From Flavobacteriales bacterium (GTDB lineage: Bacteria > Bacteroidota > Bacteroidia > Flavobacteriales > Weeksellaceae), in assembly GCA_002747105.1 (NCBI GenBank), contig PDSY01000017.1:1-64000 (forward strand): a DNA stretch of 64,000 bases, read 5' to 3'. Both the position numbers and the translations under genes were made by a program. Shown one piece after another: positions 25,550-34,701 of the stretch; the stretch's first letter is position 1, and the number at the start of each line of letters is the position of its first letter. The notes beneath the pieces are model-generated. The model was not told the DNA's origin. It ran no database searches and saw only the letters and a program-made list of their open reading frames with translations.

Positions 25550-26629
25550 ATGAATAATTTCAACAAAAAAAGAACTTGGAGTATTCTATTGGTACTTCAA
25601 TTTTTTATTTTTTACGGCGTTTCTCAATCCAAAGTTTTAATTCATCAATATATTTGCTTTTTTGAGAGGCAAAAAGATATGCATACACTTTTGTTTTCGA
25701 AAATTCCGTTTTCGGTAGGTGATGTTTTATATTTGATATTGGGAGGAGTTTTATTGTATTTTGTTATTCAAATTTTTAATAAAAAGAAAAGAAAAAAAGC
25801 CTTACTAAAACTCCTGATGATCACTACTATTTTTTATTTCGTTTATCAAGTTTTTTGGGGATTATTGTATTTTCAAAAGCCTTTGATTTATGAACTTCCA
25901 AAAGGCAGAGTTTCATTAAAGTTTAAAAAGGCATTGGCAAAAAAATATTTTTTCATTTGTCTAAATGAAAGAAAATGGGTCGAAGAGGATGAAAATGGCG
26001 TTATGAAAATTTCGGATATTCCGTTGCTTAAAAAAGAAATTATCAATCGTCAGTCTAGCATTCCATTTCCTTTTAACACAATGAAAACGGAACAAATAAC
26101 CAATATCAAAGAGAGTTTATACGCCGATTTTTTAAGTCATATTGGTATTTTGGGTTACTTCAATCCTTTTACAGGAGAAGCCCAGTATAATGATAATATC
26201 CCACATATTGAAATCCCATTTACTTTAGCCCACGAAAGTGCTCATCAGATAGGTTATGCTCGAGAGGAAGAGGCGAGTTTCATCGGTTTTTTAATGGGAG
26301 AAAAAAGTGAAAATCACGCTATAAAATATAGTGTTTATTGGTATGGACTGAAAAGCCTTTTACGAAATATCGCAATGGAAGATTTAGCTTTTGCCCAAAA
26401 GGTATTGGAAAATTTCTCTCCTGCAATGAAAAGAGATTACGAAGCAAAACTAAAATATTCTGAGCAGTATCAAGGTATTTTGAACGATTGGTTTGGAACG
26501 GCTAATGATTTATTCCTAAAAAGCAATCAGCAAGATGGTATTATCTCTTATTCCTACTTCACAACGCTACTTTTAAGGTATGAATATGAAAAAAGAGCCG
26601 TACTGGGTACGGCTCAAAAACACAAATGA
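25550..26629 (+). CDS. DUF3810 family membrane protein with HExxH motif
   Basis: 359 residues. Three N-terminal hydrophobic segments (SILLVLQFFIFYGV; DVLYLILGGVLLYFVIQIF; LLMITTIFYFVYQVFWGLLYF), then an extracytoplasmic domain with zinc-peptidase signature HESAH at 228-232, followed by an acidic segment (REEEASFIGFL) that could supply a third ligand. DUF3810 is conserved in flavobacteria; a metallopeptidase activity is inferred from the motif, not shown. The last codons contain a hairpin that reads as a terminator on the opposite strand. Confidence 0.85.
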   Translation: MNNFNKKRTWSILLVLQFFIFYGVSQSKVLIHQYICFFERQKDMHTLLFSKIPFSVGDVLYLILGGVLLYFVIQIFNKKKRKKALLKLLMITTIFYFVYQVFWGLLYFQKPLIYELPKGRVSLKFKKALAKKYFFICLNERKWVEEDENGVMKISDIPLLKKEIINRQSSIPFPFNTMKTEQITNIKESLYADFLSHIGILGYFNPFTGEAQYNDNIPHIEIPFTLAHESAHQIGYAREEEASFIGFLMGEKSENHAIKYSVYWYGLKSLLRNIAMEDLAFAQKVLENFSPAMKRDYEAKLKYSEQYQGILNDWFGTANDLFLKSNQQDGIISYSYFTTLLLRYEYEKRAVLGTAQKHK

Positions 26630-26678
26630 TGAAAAAAAAATATTGTCTGTAAGGAGGCATCACCTCCCCTAAGACAAT
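26589..26678 (-). ncRNA. Candidate small RNA, convergent to DUF3810 gene
   Basis: Downstream of a perfect minus-strand -7 box, the RNA would fold as AUUGUCU (26678-26672), 2x2 internal loop UA/AC, seven-pair inner stem GGGGAGG/CCUCCUU (two G-U pairs), loop UGAUG, closing AGACAAU (26648-26642). Nine U follow (26640-26632), then a second hairpin GAGCCGUAC-CCA-GUACGGCUC (26615-26595) and six U (26594-26589). The second hairpin lies inside the 3' end of the DUF3810 gene. No open frame fits. It might be a known flavobacterial RNA motif (Flavo-1 or 6S-type); unchecked. Confidence 0.55.
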
Positions 26679-26680
26679 TG

Positions 26681-26688
26681 CAAAGGTA
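26681..26688 (-). promoter_or_regulatory. -7 promoter box of small RNA candidate
   Basis: Minus-strand TACCTTTG, perfect, directly before the hairpin at 26678. Confidence 0.6.
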
Positions 26689-26835
26689 TAAAAATATTTG
26701 TGAGAAATCCAACTTTTTTACAATTAAATTCACTCTAAATAACCAAGGTGCTATCAATCAACAATTTCAAGTCTTAAATATTTTGTATTCCCACCTTTTT
26801 CATCCTAAAAAAATAATCTATTTCGTCCTAAATTA

Positions 26836-26937
26836 ATGGTAGAATTAGTACGTATTCAATTAGGAAAAGTAAATAACAATTACACTATAGAAGGTTATCT
26901 AGAAGATAAAAAAGTGATTGACATTAGGATTTTGTAA
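26836..26937 (+). CDS. Possible small protein, 33 residues
   Basis: ATG 26836 to TAA gives a peptide starting MVELVRIQLGKVNNNYTIEG and ending in VIDIRIL. Composition looks coding-like (acidic/basic alternation, VIDIRIL end), but I see no promoter box and no family. Could be a relic of a longer gene. Confidence 0.35.
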   Translation: MVELVRIQLGKVNNNYTIEGYLEDKKVIDIRIL

Positions 26938-27026
26938 ACCCAATCATAAAAATAAAAATTTAAATCATTTACATCTTATTCATATAAATATTTTTTTTGT
27001 AACTTTAGACAATAAAAACACATCTT

Positions 27027-27464
27027 ATGAAAACAATTGTTTTACCCGTCGATTTTTCAGACACCACTGCACATTTAATAGAAGCCACTGTTCAATTTGC
27101 CAAAGAAGTGGACGCCAAAATATGCCTAATCCATATTACACCTACTAATTCAGGATTCGTCGTTGGAGATACAGGATTTCAATATTTCCCAGAGATTGAA
27201 CAAACAGAAATTAAAAGAGAACTTTCTGAATTGAATGATTTAGAAAACCTCATCAAAAAACAAAATATAGAATGTGAACATCTACTGAAACAAGGGATAG
27301 CCTCTGAGCTCATTCTGGATTATGCTAAAGATAAAAATGCAGACTATATTGTGATGGGTTCTCATGGAAGAAGTGGAATTTATGACGTTTTTATAGGGAG
27401 TTTAACGAAAGAAATCACTAGAACATCGCCAATTCCTGTATTAATTATTCCTTGCCATCAATAA
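27027..27464 (+). CDS. Universal stress protein (UspA family)
   Basis: 145 residues, a single Usp domain. N-terminal strand KTIVLPVDFSDTTAHLIEAT. The ATP-binding pattern near the C-terminus is GSHGRSGIYDVFIGSLTKEI (G-x2-G-x9-G-S/T), so a nucleotide-binding form. Alone on the plus strand upstream of the efflux region; near-consensus -7 (TAACTTTA). Partner unknown. Confidence 0.9.
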   Translation: MKTIVLPVDFSDTTAHLIEATVQFAKEVDAKICLIHITPTNSGFVVGDTGFQYFPEIEQTEIKRELSELNDLENLIKKQNIECEHLLKQGIASELILDYAKDKNADYIVMGSHGRSGIYDVFIGSLTKEITRTSPIPVLIIPCHQ

Positions 27465-27840
27465 AGGAACCTTTATCAATAAAGCTCATTCCTAAAAGTT
27501 GTGGTCAAATAGAATAAAAAAGAGTTCAATTTGCGTTAAAAAATGATTTTGGAATTATCATCAGAAGTATTAAAATTCATACTACGAGCCTTATGAACAG
27601 AACCTCTTGGTTTAACAGAGGTTTTAAAGCATTTAAGTAGTCCATTCTATTGGTTTAAATTAATTACTTCTATAATAAAGGTATAGTGCCTCCTCTGAAT
27701 TTTTTAACCCGTTTTTCCTGCATAAAAGTATCGGAAATTTCAAAGACAAAATGCTATAATCCACCAGTTCTCGATCACCATATCATAGAGCAAATCAAAT
27801 AATGGTTGTAGATATTCCTAATGGAGACTATTTATCTTCT
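27465..27840. other. Gene-free stretch, probably decayed
   Basis: No gene. Short open stretches on both strands look coding-like but hit stops (for example a minus frame reading PLFDLLYDMVIENWW, and a plus frame reading ANQIMVVDIPNGDYLSSLI near the right end). A 7-bp hairpin AACCTCT/AGAGGTT lies at 27601-27623. Left flank of the efflux operon. Confidence 0.5.
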
Positions 27841-29040
27841 TTAATTTTTCCTTGTCTTTTTTAATTCTTCCTTGTCTTTTTCAGTAGGGTTCCAAACTTT
27901 AATTTCAGAATTTTTATTGATACCAGAAAGTATCTGGACATTGATACCGTCACTACCGCCTAATTTCACATAAACTTTTTTAAATGAACCATTGGCCTGC
28001 TTTACTTCTACAAAAGGCTTGTCTTTTCCGTCTGCATCTTTTTCATACTGTATGAGACTTTCGTTTACCACCAAAGCATTTTTCTGTGATTTTAAAACAA
28101 TTTCAGCATTTGCTGAAAACCCCGCACGGATATACTCGTCAGTTGGGTTAAAAACATTGCCTTCAATCGGAAATTTGATGGTTCCTGCATCATCCTTACC
28201 TTTCGGAGCAATCATTGTAACACGCCCTGGGAAACTTTTATTCTGAAGAGCACCAATAATAATGTTCATGTCCATTCCTGTAGTGAGTTTTCCAACTTGT
28301 GCCTCATCAATCGTACCCTGAAATATCAATGCATTAAGGTCTGCTACGGTACAAATCGTGGTTCCAGAGTTAAATGAGTTAGCCTCAATAACCTGGTCCC
28401 CTGGCTTTACTGGCAATTCCAAAACGGTTCCATTGGCTTTGGACCTAATTTGTGTGGTAGCCAATCTTCTCAATCCTGGCGTAATCCCCGTGCGTGCGAT
28501 CTGTAGATTTCTTTGTGCTGTAATACGCTGCTGGTTCGCATTTTTAAGTTGTTGCTGAACAGAAGCCAACTGTTGCTGAGCGTTAATAAATTCCTGTTTA
28601 GAAATCACGCCTTGATTGTAGAGACGCTGCTGCATCGCAAATTGTTTTTGTTGGTTGCTCACATTCACTTTCGCATTGGCTATTTGCAGATTGGCGTTTT
28701 CCACTTCTTGCTGTGCCGCATTAACCTGAGCAATATTGGGTACAATGTGGATAGTCGCAATAAGCTCTCCCTGAGACACATAGTCGCCTTCATCTACTAA
28801 AACTTTCTCAATAATACCAGAAAGGTTAGGCTTGATTTCAATTTCTTCTCTGGGAACAATTTTTCCTGTAGCCATCACTTTATCATTCAAATCCTGAGTG
28901 ATTGGCTTTTTAGTTAGAAATTCTTGATTTTCAGAGGAATTAGATTTTACAAGATAGTTAATCCCCGCAACTAGACCTATCAAAAGGACGAGGCCTAAGA
29001 AAATATAAAGTGCTTTTTTGAATGTAAATTTCTTTTTCAT
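27841..29040 (-). CDS. HlyD/MacA-type efflux periplasmic adaptor
   Basis: About 399 residues. N-terminal membrane anchor ALYIFLGLVLLIGLVAGINYLV. The split biotinyl-lipoyl domain is IIEKVLVDEGDYVSQGELIATI. The alpha-hairpin is rich in Q/N/A (for example QQQLASVQQQLKNANQQR). A beta-barrel follows with KLTTGMDMNIIIG. This is the membrane-fusion partner linking an ABC permease to a TolC channel. Last gene of the operon ATPase-permease-permease-adaptor. Start ATG 29040; a TTG 21 nt upstream is less likely. Confidence 0.9.
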   Translation of the reverse strand: MKKKFTFKKALYIFLGLVLLIGLVAGINYLVKSNSSENQEFLTKKPITQDLNDKVMATGKIVPREEIEIKPNLSGIIEKVLVDEGDYVSQGELIATIHIVPNIAQVNAAQQEVENANLQIANAKVNVSNQQKQFAMQQRLYNQGVISKQEFINAQQQLASVQQQLKNANQQRITAQRNLQIARTGITPGLRRLATTQIRSKANGTVLELPVKPGDQVIEANSFNSGTTICTVADLNALIFQGTIDEAQVGKLTTGMDMNIIIGALQNKSFPGRVTMIAPKGKDDAGTIKFPIEGNVFNPTDEYIRAGFSANAEIVLKSQKNALVVNESLIQYEKDADGKDKPFVEVKQANGSFKKVYVKLGGSDGINVQILSGINKNSEIKVWNPTEKDKEELKKTRKN

Positions 29041-29067
29041 AGCTATTTGTTTTTGAATCAATATTAA

Positions 29068-30336
29068 TTATTCGCTTCGGAGAGCATCAATGGGTTTTAT
29101 ACTTACGGCACGCTGAGCTGGAATCATTCCAATGATTAAGCCAAGTATGACCATAATCACCAAAGCCCCAAAAACATTGGAATAATCAACACTCGGATTA
29201 TAAAATGGAAAATCATCTTGGTTGCGCGTCAACATATCTAAAATCATCAACAAAAGAACCCCCATAATAAAACCCAATAAGCCTGATGTTAAGGTGATTA
29301 CTACGCTCTCTAAGAGGATCTGGTTGCGTACTTCTGAAGGTTTAGCACCAATGGCTCTGCGTATGCCGATTTCTTTGGTTCTTTCGGTTACAGTAATCAG
29401 CAAAATATTAGAAATAGCAATTACACCAGCTAAAATGGTGAGGATGCCTACGGCAATGGTTAAAAATTGAATCCCCATAAGAAATCCTGTTAGTTTTTTA
29501 AATTCTTTCCCTAAATTAAAACAGCCAAAAGCATTGGTATCATCTGGAGAGACGCGGTATTCATCTTTAAGAAAATCCTTTGCTTTGTTTTCTACATTTT
29601 CAAGATTCGCATTGGGCTTGCTGACTATGGCAAAAAAATCGACCACATCACTAGTGTGATATATTTTGGTAAAAGTGGTAAACGGAATGTAAGCCGTTTC
29701 ATTATTGCTCATACCTCCTTGTTTTCTGACTGAGAAAACGCCGATAACGTTAAAGAAAACTCCTTTCAGGTTAATAGATTTCCCGATAGGGTTTTCATTA
29801 TTCTTTTCGTCGAAAAGGTTTTTATAAATATCTTCTCCAATGACGATAACGTTTTTGCCTTCAGCAATGTCGGCATCGTTAATATATCTGCCTAAACTAA
29901 GCTTTTTCTCAGAAATTTTATTGCCGATAGGGAAATCTCCAGTGAGAGAATAAGTGCCTTTTTTGCCATTTCTAACCATGGTTTCTCCTGGCGTACCAAA
30001 ATTACCCCGAGCACTTTGTGGCGAAATAAATTCGATTTCTGGAATTCTACTTTTTAGTTTTTCAATATCATCCAAATGAAGTTCCATCTTCCGACCTTTC
30101 GGGAAACCATCAAACGGAATGGTACTTTGTTGTGCCCAAAGAAAAATAGAATTGGTCGCAAAGCCTTTAAACACTTTGTTAAAACCATTTTCCAGTCCTT
30201 TTGCGGCACCCAGCAAGGAGACATAGAGAAACATTCCCCAGCCAACACCAATCATGGTGAGGAAGGTTCGGAGTTTGTTGTTCCGAAGCGAATGGTAAAT
30301 TTCCTGCCAAGTATCTCTTTTAAAAATTAAATTCAT
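29068..30336 (-). CDS. ABC transporter permease, MacB/FtsX type (second)
   Basis: 422 residues: membrane helix near residue 25-50 (LRTFLTMIGVGWGMFLYVSLLG), a large periplasmic domain, then three C-terminal helices (LTIAVGILTILAGVIAISNILL; ITLTSGLLGFIMGVLLLMIL; FGALVIMVILGLIIGMIP). RTKEIGIRRAIGAKPSEV is the FtsX coupling loop. Paralogue of the preceding permease. The two probably form a heterodimer with the ATPase. Confidence 0.9.
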   Translation of the reverse strand: MNLIFKRDTWQEIYHSLRNNKLRTFLTMIGVGWGMFLYVSLLGAAKGLENGFNKVFKGFATNSIFLWAQQSTIPFDGFPKGRKMELHLDDIEKLKSRIPEIEFISPQSARGNFGTPGETMVRNGKKGTYSLTGDFPIGNKISEKKLSLGRYINDADIAEGKNVIVIGEDIYKNLFDEKNNENPIGKSINLKGVFFNVIGVFSVRKQGGMSNNETAYIPFTTFTKIYHTSDVVDFFAIVSKPNANLENVENKAKDFLKDEYRVSPDDTNAFGCFNLGKEFKKLTGFLMGIQFLTIAVGILTILAGVIAISNILLITVTERTKEIGIRRAIGAKPSEVRNQILLESVVITLTSGLLGFIMGVLLLMILDMLTRNQDDFPFYNPSVDYSNVFGALVIMVILGLIIGMIPAQRAVSIKPIDALRSE

Positions 30337-30343
30337 GCCTTTA

Positions 30344-31573
30344 TTATTCTGTTGTTAAAGCTTCAACTGGTTTTATTTTACTAGCCTTGTAAGCTGGTAC
30401 GAAGCCTGCCAATGTACCAGAAAACACTAGGCAAAAAAATGCTACGATGATAAGTTCCCAACCAACAGAAGGATTAATGATAAAATATTTTTCTAAATTA
30501 TCGTCAATTAATTTTAATGTTAAAACACCCAATCCAATGCCCACAAAGCCAGAAACTACGGTAATGACAATACTCTCCTGTAGGATTAACCCTACAATGG
30601 ATTTTGGTTTCGCACCAATAGCTTTGCGTACGCCGATTTCTTTAGTGCGTTCTTTTACGATGTACACCATAATATTACTGATACCTATAATACCTGCCAT
30701 TAAGGTCCCAAGACCTACAACGCCCACGATAAGTGTAAGCACAAACACAAACTGAAATTGTTCTTTTTTGTTGGAAGCATCATTCCATACACGAATACCA
30801 TTTTCATCATCGGGCGAAACAGATTTTTCTTTTTTAAGCTGGTCTTTGATTTCGTCACCGAGTTCAATGGCTTGTACTGGCGAAAGTTGATTATCGTAGA
30901 CAATGGTAATGCTATTAAGTGTATCAGAATTTTTTTTAAGCTGCTGAAGCACATTAAGGGGCACCGAAATCATGCGCTCATCACGATCGCCACCAGCATC
31001 AGAGAAAACGCCAATAATTCGGAACATTATACCATTCATCTCGATATATTTTCCGACGGCTGTTCCATTTTTAATTAAATCTCGCTGAACCATTCTACCA
31101 ATGACTGCCACTTTTTGATGATTTTGAAAATCCAAAGGCGAGAGATATCTACCGTCAATCAATTTTCGATCTTCAATAAACTGTTCATCTGGATTAGCAC
31201 CCATCACTTGATAGTTTCCGCTCTCACGACCATATTTTATCATAACGTCCATCCCTGTTCTTCCTGTGGAATACTCTATTTTATCCTTATAATTTTTATT
31301 AATATTTGTAAAATCTTTGTTTTGAAGAATAATCTTTCTGTCACTTTGCATTCCGTTATACATTTCGGTAGTTCTTCCAGTGAAGATTCTAATCAAATTA
31401 GAGGCATCGCCGTTAAAAGATTGAGAGAAAGCATTTTGAAGTCCTTTACCAATACCAAAAAGAACAATGAAAATGTACAACCCAAGCGCCACAGTAAAGC
31501 CTGACAAAACCGTCCGAAGAACATTGCTTCGGATAGAGCTGTATATCTCCTGCCAACGGTCTAAATCAAACAT
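30344..31573 (-). CDS. ABC transporter permease, MacB/FtsX type (first)
   Basis: 409 residues with the same topology as its neighbour; RTKEIGVRKAIGAKPKSIV coupling loop; N-terminal WQEIYSSIRSNVLRTVLSGF parallels WQEIYHSLRNNKLRTFLTMI of the second permease. Starts immediately after the ATPase stop (31574), so the operon is tightly coupled. Substrate unknown; MacAB-like pumps export macrolides, peptides or lipoproteins. Confidence 0.9.
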   Translation of the reverse strand: MFDLDRWQEIYSSIRSNVLRTVLSGFTVALGLYIFIVLFGIGKGLQNAFSQSFNGDASNLIRIFTGRTTEMYNGMQSDRKIILQNKDFTNINKNYKDKIEYSTGRTGMDVMIKYGRESGNYQVMGANPDEQFIEDRKLIDGRYLSPLDFQNHQKVAVIGRMVQRDLIKNGTAVGKYIEMNGIMFRIIGVFSDAGGDRDERMISVPLNVLQQLKKNSDTLNSITIVYDNQLSPVQAIELGDEIKDQLKKEKSVSPDDENGIRVWNDASNKKEQFQFVFVLTLIVGVVGLGTLMAGIIGISNIMVYIVKERTKEIGVRKAIGAKPKSIVGLILQESIVITVVSGFVGIGLGVLTLKLIDDNLEKYFIINPSVGWELIIVAFFCLVFSGTLAGFVPAYKASKIKPVEALTTE

Positions 31574-32266
31574 TTAATCTAATATTTTTTGAGTTATAAC
31601 TTCGTCACTTTCAATTAAACCATCCTTTAGGTGAATGTTGCGTTTAGTTTGTGCCGCAACATCAGGTTCGTGTGTTACGACGATTATCGTTTTTCCACTA
31701 TTGTTAATCTCCTGAAGGAGCTTCATTATCTCATAAGTCGTTGTACTGTCTAGTGCACCAGTTGGTTCATCCGCCAAAACAATTTTCGGATCTGTGATTA
31801 ATGCTCTTGCAATGGCTACACGTTGTTTTTCGCCCCCCGAAAGCTCATTTGGTAAATGGTTGGCACGATCTGCGAGTCCTACTTTTCCTAAATATTCTAA
31901 AGCTTTTGAATTCCTTTCTTTTCTAGAAACATTTTGATAATAGAGCGGCAATGCGACATTTTCCAATGCAGATTTGTAATTGATAAGGTTAAAAGACTGA
32001 AACACAAAACCCAAAAAACGGCTACGATATTCTGCGGCTTTAACTTCGCTAAGGTGTTCAATGGGTATTCCGTCTAATTTATAGGTACCGCTGTCTTTCT
32101 CATCCAAAATTCCAATAATATTAAGCAAGGTAGATTTCCCTGAACCAGAACTCCCCATAATAGAGACAAATTCTCCTTCAGAAATTTCTAGATTGATTCC
32201 CTTGAGCACATGCAGTTTACTTTTGCCTGTATCGTAAGATTTATGAATATTTTTAATCTCGAGCAT
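31574..32266 (-). CDS. ABC transporter ATP-binding protein, MacB/LolD type
   Basis: 230 residues, complete ATPase: Walker A GSSGSGKST, Q-loop FVFQSFNLI, signature LSGGEKQRVAIARAL, Walker B IVLADEPTGALDS, H-loop VVTHEPD. First gene of the efflux operon. The intergenic region to the divergent TolC gene contains remnants and no clear -7 box close to it. Confidence 0.93.
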   Translation of the reverse strand: MLEIKNIHKSYDTGKSKLHVLKGINLEISEGEFVSIMGSSGSGKSTLLNIIGILDEKDSGTYKLDGIPIEHLSEVKAAEYRSRFLGFVFQSFNLINYKSALENVALPLYYQNVSRKERNSKALEYLGKVGLADRANHLPNELSGGEKQRVAIARALITDPKIVLADEPTGALDSTTTYEIMKLLQEINNSGKTIIVVTHEPDVAAQTKRNIHLKDGLIESDEVITQKILD

Positions 32267-32403
32267 GTGTTTATAGTTTTAGTAATCAATAGAAGTTTTT
32301 GCTGGAACGTTACAAATAACTATGACAAATTTAGAAAATTCTCGTCTAATTGTCAAGTTTCATGAGGATATTGATGAATGTTGATCATATTTTGATTGTA
32401 AAT

Positions 32404-32556
32404 TCAGCTAACAAAAACAGATCTATAGGCTTTATTTTTTTTAGCTACATCTTCCTTTTCCTTAGGAACTTTATTGATATTTTCAGCTTTAAACGAATCT
32501 TCTATATATTTTAGATTAAATTCTATCAAACTCTCCCCAATCTGATTTATAGGCAC
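32404..32556 (-). pseudogene. Coding-like fragment, 50 codons
   Basis: Minus-strand open frame from a GTG (32556) to TGA, reading VPINQIGESLIEFNLKYIED and on to a Lys/Glu-rich tail. Composition looks like a real protein end, but no family is recognised. It lies 47 nt downstream of a helix-turn-helix remnant on the same strand; both may be parts of one decayed gene. Confidence 0.35.
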
Positions 32557-32603
32557 CTAAGTGGATTGACATAAACTCATTATCAGTGCTTTTCTAACCA
32601 AAG

Positions 32604-32795
32604 TTAAGGCATATTTATATTCTTGAGTGTAGAGAACACCTCTGGTATAAAATCTCTATTTTCCCATTTAGAAATTCTTTGAACAGAGGTATTGAAAAGT
32701 TTTGCGAGTTGTTGCGCATTTGTCAAAGTACTTTTTTGTATTTCAGTACAAATGTTTATATTTGTCTTGGTGTTCGAGTGATCAACTTGTTACAT
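32604..32795 (-). pseudogene. Helix-turn-helix (XRE-like) gene remnant
   Basis: Minus strand: ATG at 32795-32793 is followed directly by TAA, then 61 open codons to TAA at 32604. The segment LTNAQQLAKLFNTSVQRISK then WENRDFIPE is a clear DNA-binding helix-turn-helix. The early stop and lack of another start suggest a dead regulator, or a regulator read from a non-standard start. Sits in the 650-bp gap between the efflux operon and tolC; possibly the old local repressor. Confidence 0.5.
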
Positions 32796-32914
32796 AAAGT
32801 TGTTTTGATTTGTCTTTGAACAAAATAATCAACTTTTTTATCTTTCTCTTTCGGAGTATTCAAAGCCACCAACAAAGTTGTGAAACTGTGCATCTAAGTT
32901 AGTAAAAACCTACT

Positions 32915-34194
32915 ATGAAAAAACAGGCTGTTTTATTTTTCGGAATCCTTTTTTTGAACCTTCAGGCTCAAAAGAAATGGACGTTGCAAGAAGCTATAAA
33001 TTATGCTACACAACACAATTTGCAGGTCATACAGAATACTTACCGTAATCAGATTCAGGATAAAAATCTGGAAGTTGCTAAAAGGGAAAAATTGCCTTCT
33101 GTCTCTGGATTAGTAGGAAATACCTTAAATTTTGGTCAGGGTCAAGATGTTTTTGGAAATATTAAGAGGAACGACAATTTTAACAACAATGCCAATATAA
33201 ACCTAAACATTATGGTTTACAATAATGGCAGAATAATATTTCGTTACAAATAGCCCAACAGTATTTGTCTACATTGCTTAGTAAAGAGATTTTAAAAATC
33301 AACCAGAGCGCTTATGAAAATGCTAAAAAGATGTATGATAGAGCAAAAATCACCACCGAAGTTGGAACTACTCCGAGAACAGTTTTAGCAGAAGCAAAAG
33401 CCACACTGGCGCGCAAAAACCAAAATGTTAAAAATGCTCAAGTTAATATCAATAGAAACCTTTTCCAGCTGGCACAATTACTTCAACTTTCAGATTATAA
33501 AGAATTTGACATTCAAGATGTTTCTGTTGAGAATATTTTAGTTTCTAAATATTTATCTTCTGACAATACCTTGGAAAAAGCTTATGAATCTCAACCGCAG
33601 TTAAAAGCCGCAGAAGCGAGAATTAAATCTGCGGAAGCGCAGACTGAAGTGGTTAAAACGGCTTTTTATCCAACAATAACAGTTTCTTTGGGTGTGGGAA
33701 CCTTTTATTTCAATTCTTTGGTTACCGATATGGTAGGAGTTGATATCAATGGATTACCGATAAAAGAGAGTAGCTTTTTGAAACAATACAAAAATAATTT
33801 TGGACAGCAAATTGGAATTAATGCTAACATTCCAATATTTAACAAAGGGATTACAAAAATTCAAGTTGAGCAAGCGAAAATCAATGAAGAAATTGCCAAG
33901 GTGAACTTAGAGCAAGCAAAAATGGAGATTAAGCAAAGCGTTCAGAAAGCCCAATTTGATGCAGAGGCCAATTATCAAAACTATTTGGTGGCAAAGCAAG
34001 CCGAAATAAGCACAAAACTTGCTTTAAATTATGCGCAAAAAAGTTTTGAGGCTGGCCGAACTACCATTTATGACCTTACCATTGCTCGTAATAATTATGC
34101 GAATGCACAAGGTAGTTTAGCCCAAGCTAAATATAATTATCTTTTTAGTTTAAAGATCATTGATTTCTATTTGGGAAATCCGTTGGCATTATAG
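32915..34194 (+). pseudogene. TolC-family outer-membrane efflux channel, frameshifted
   Basis: N-terminal part 32915-33253: signal MKKQAVLFFGILFLNLQAQ and WTLQEAINYATQHNLQV, typical TolC, then VYNNGRI before an immediate TAG. The C-terminal part reads in another frame from about 33235 (NISLQIAQQYLSTLLSKE) to the TAG at 34192-34194 and holds the rest of the TolC repeat (QAKYNYLFSLKIIDFYLGNPL). Compared with the family about 15-20 residues are missing between NGR and ISLQIA, so a small deletion shifted the frame. Divergent to the efflux operon whose outer channel it would have been. Confidence 0.85.
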
Positions 34195-34338
34195 CCTCTT
34201 GACACCTCCGTGACACTCTTTTTTCTGCATAGAGGAGTATTTATCCCTTCCTTTTAAACTCCATTTTTTCGATGTAAACTCATAACACAAATTGAATGTT
34301 ATCACCTCTTTTTCTGGTCTACTGATTAAGGCACTAGA
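34189..34338 (-). pseudogene. Outer-membrane barrel C-terminal relic
   Basis: 49 codons open on the minus strand ending next to the tolC stop: EKEVITFNLCYEFTSKKWSL followed by a basic tail. The strand-like ITFNLCYEF plus polar tail resembles the end of a TonB-dependent or OMP_b-brl barrel. No upstream body remains (TAG at 34341-34339). Confidence 0.4.
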
Positions 34339-34403
34339 CTAGAATATTTTTAATTTGATACAAAAATCGTGAAAATTGACAATTGCTGGAATGTGGATGA
34401 ATT

Positions 34404-34640
34404 TTGGAAAAAGTTATCCCTATTTCAATAATAACTTCCATAATTCTTTCTCCACTTCTACTGTTGTTTTTCTCCATATCCACTCAGATTCTTTTAGGTA
34501 GGTTTCACGCCATTAAACTTCGTTTTGTAAAGCCCCAAAAACTTTCTATCCTATTAATATATGAAAATTCAAAAGAAAGAGAGAAAGCACTTCGATGGGT
34601 TCAATATCAAATTCAAGAGCAAAATAAGAGGTCGCTGTAA
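34404..34640 (+). CDS. Doubtful 78-residue membrane ORF
   Basis: TTG start; a hydrophobic N-terminal half (SIITSIILSPLLLLFFSIST) then a charged, coding-like end (ENSKEREKALRWVQYQIQEQ). A terminator hairpin overlaps its stop, which argues that a transcript ends here. No family recognised. May be a gene remnant; the start is unsure. Confidence 0.35.
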   Translation: MEKVIPISIITSIILSPLLLLFFSISTQILLGRFHAIKLRFVKPQKLSILLIYENSKEREKALRWVQYQIQEQNKRSL

Positions 34641-34652
34641 TGGCGACCTCTT
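34626..34652 (+). terminator. Terminator-like hairpin
   Basis: AAGAGGTCGC / GCGACCTCTT, 10-bp stem, 7-nt loop, then GGTTTT; overlaps the stop of the small ORF. Confidence 0.6.
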
Positions 34653-34701
34653 GGTTTTCATGGTTATCTTTATCTCACATTGTGTTGTTTTGAAATAGAA
34701 T

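Noticed and set aside
27027-27148. Frame overlapping the universal stress protein start
   Set aside because: The Usp domain reads in the other frame from ATG 27027.
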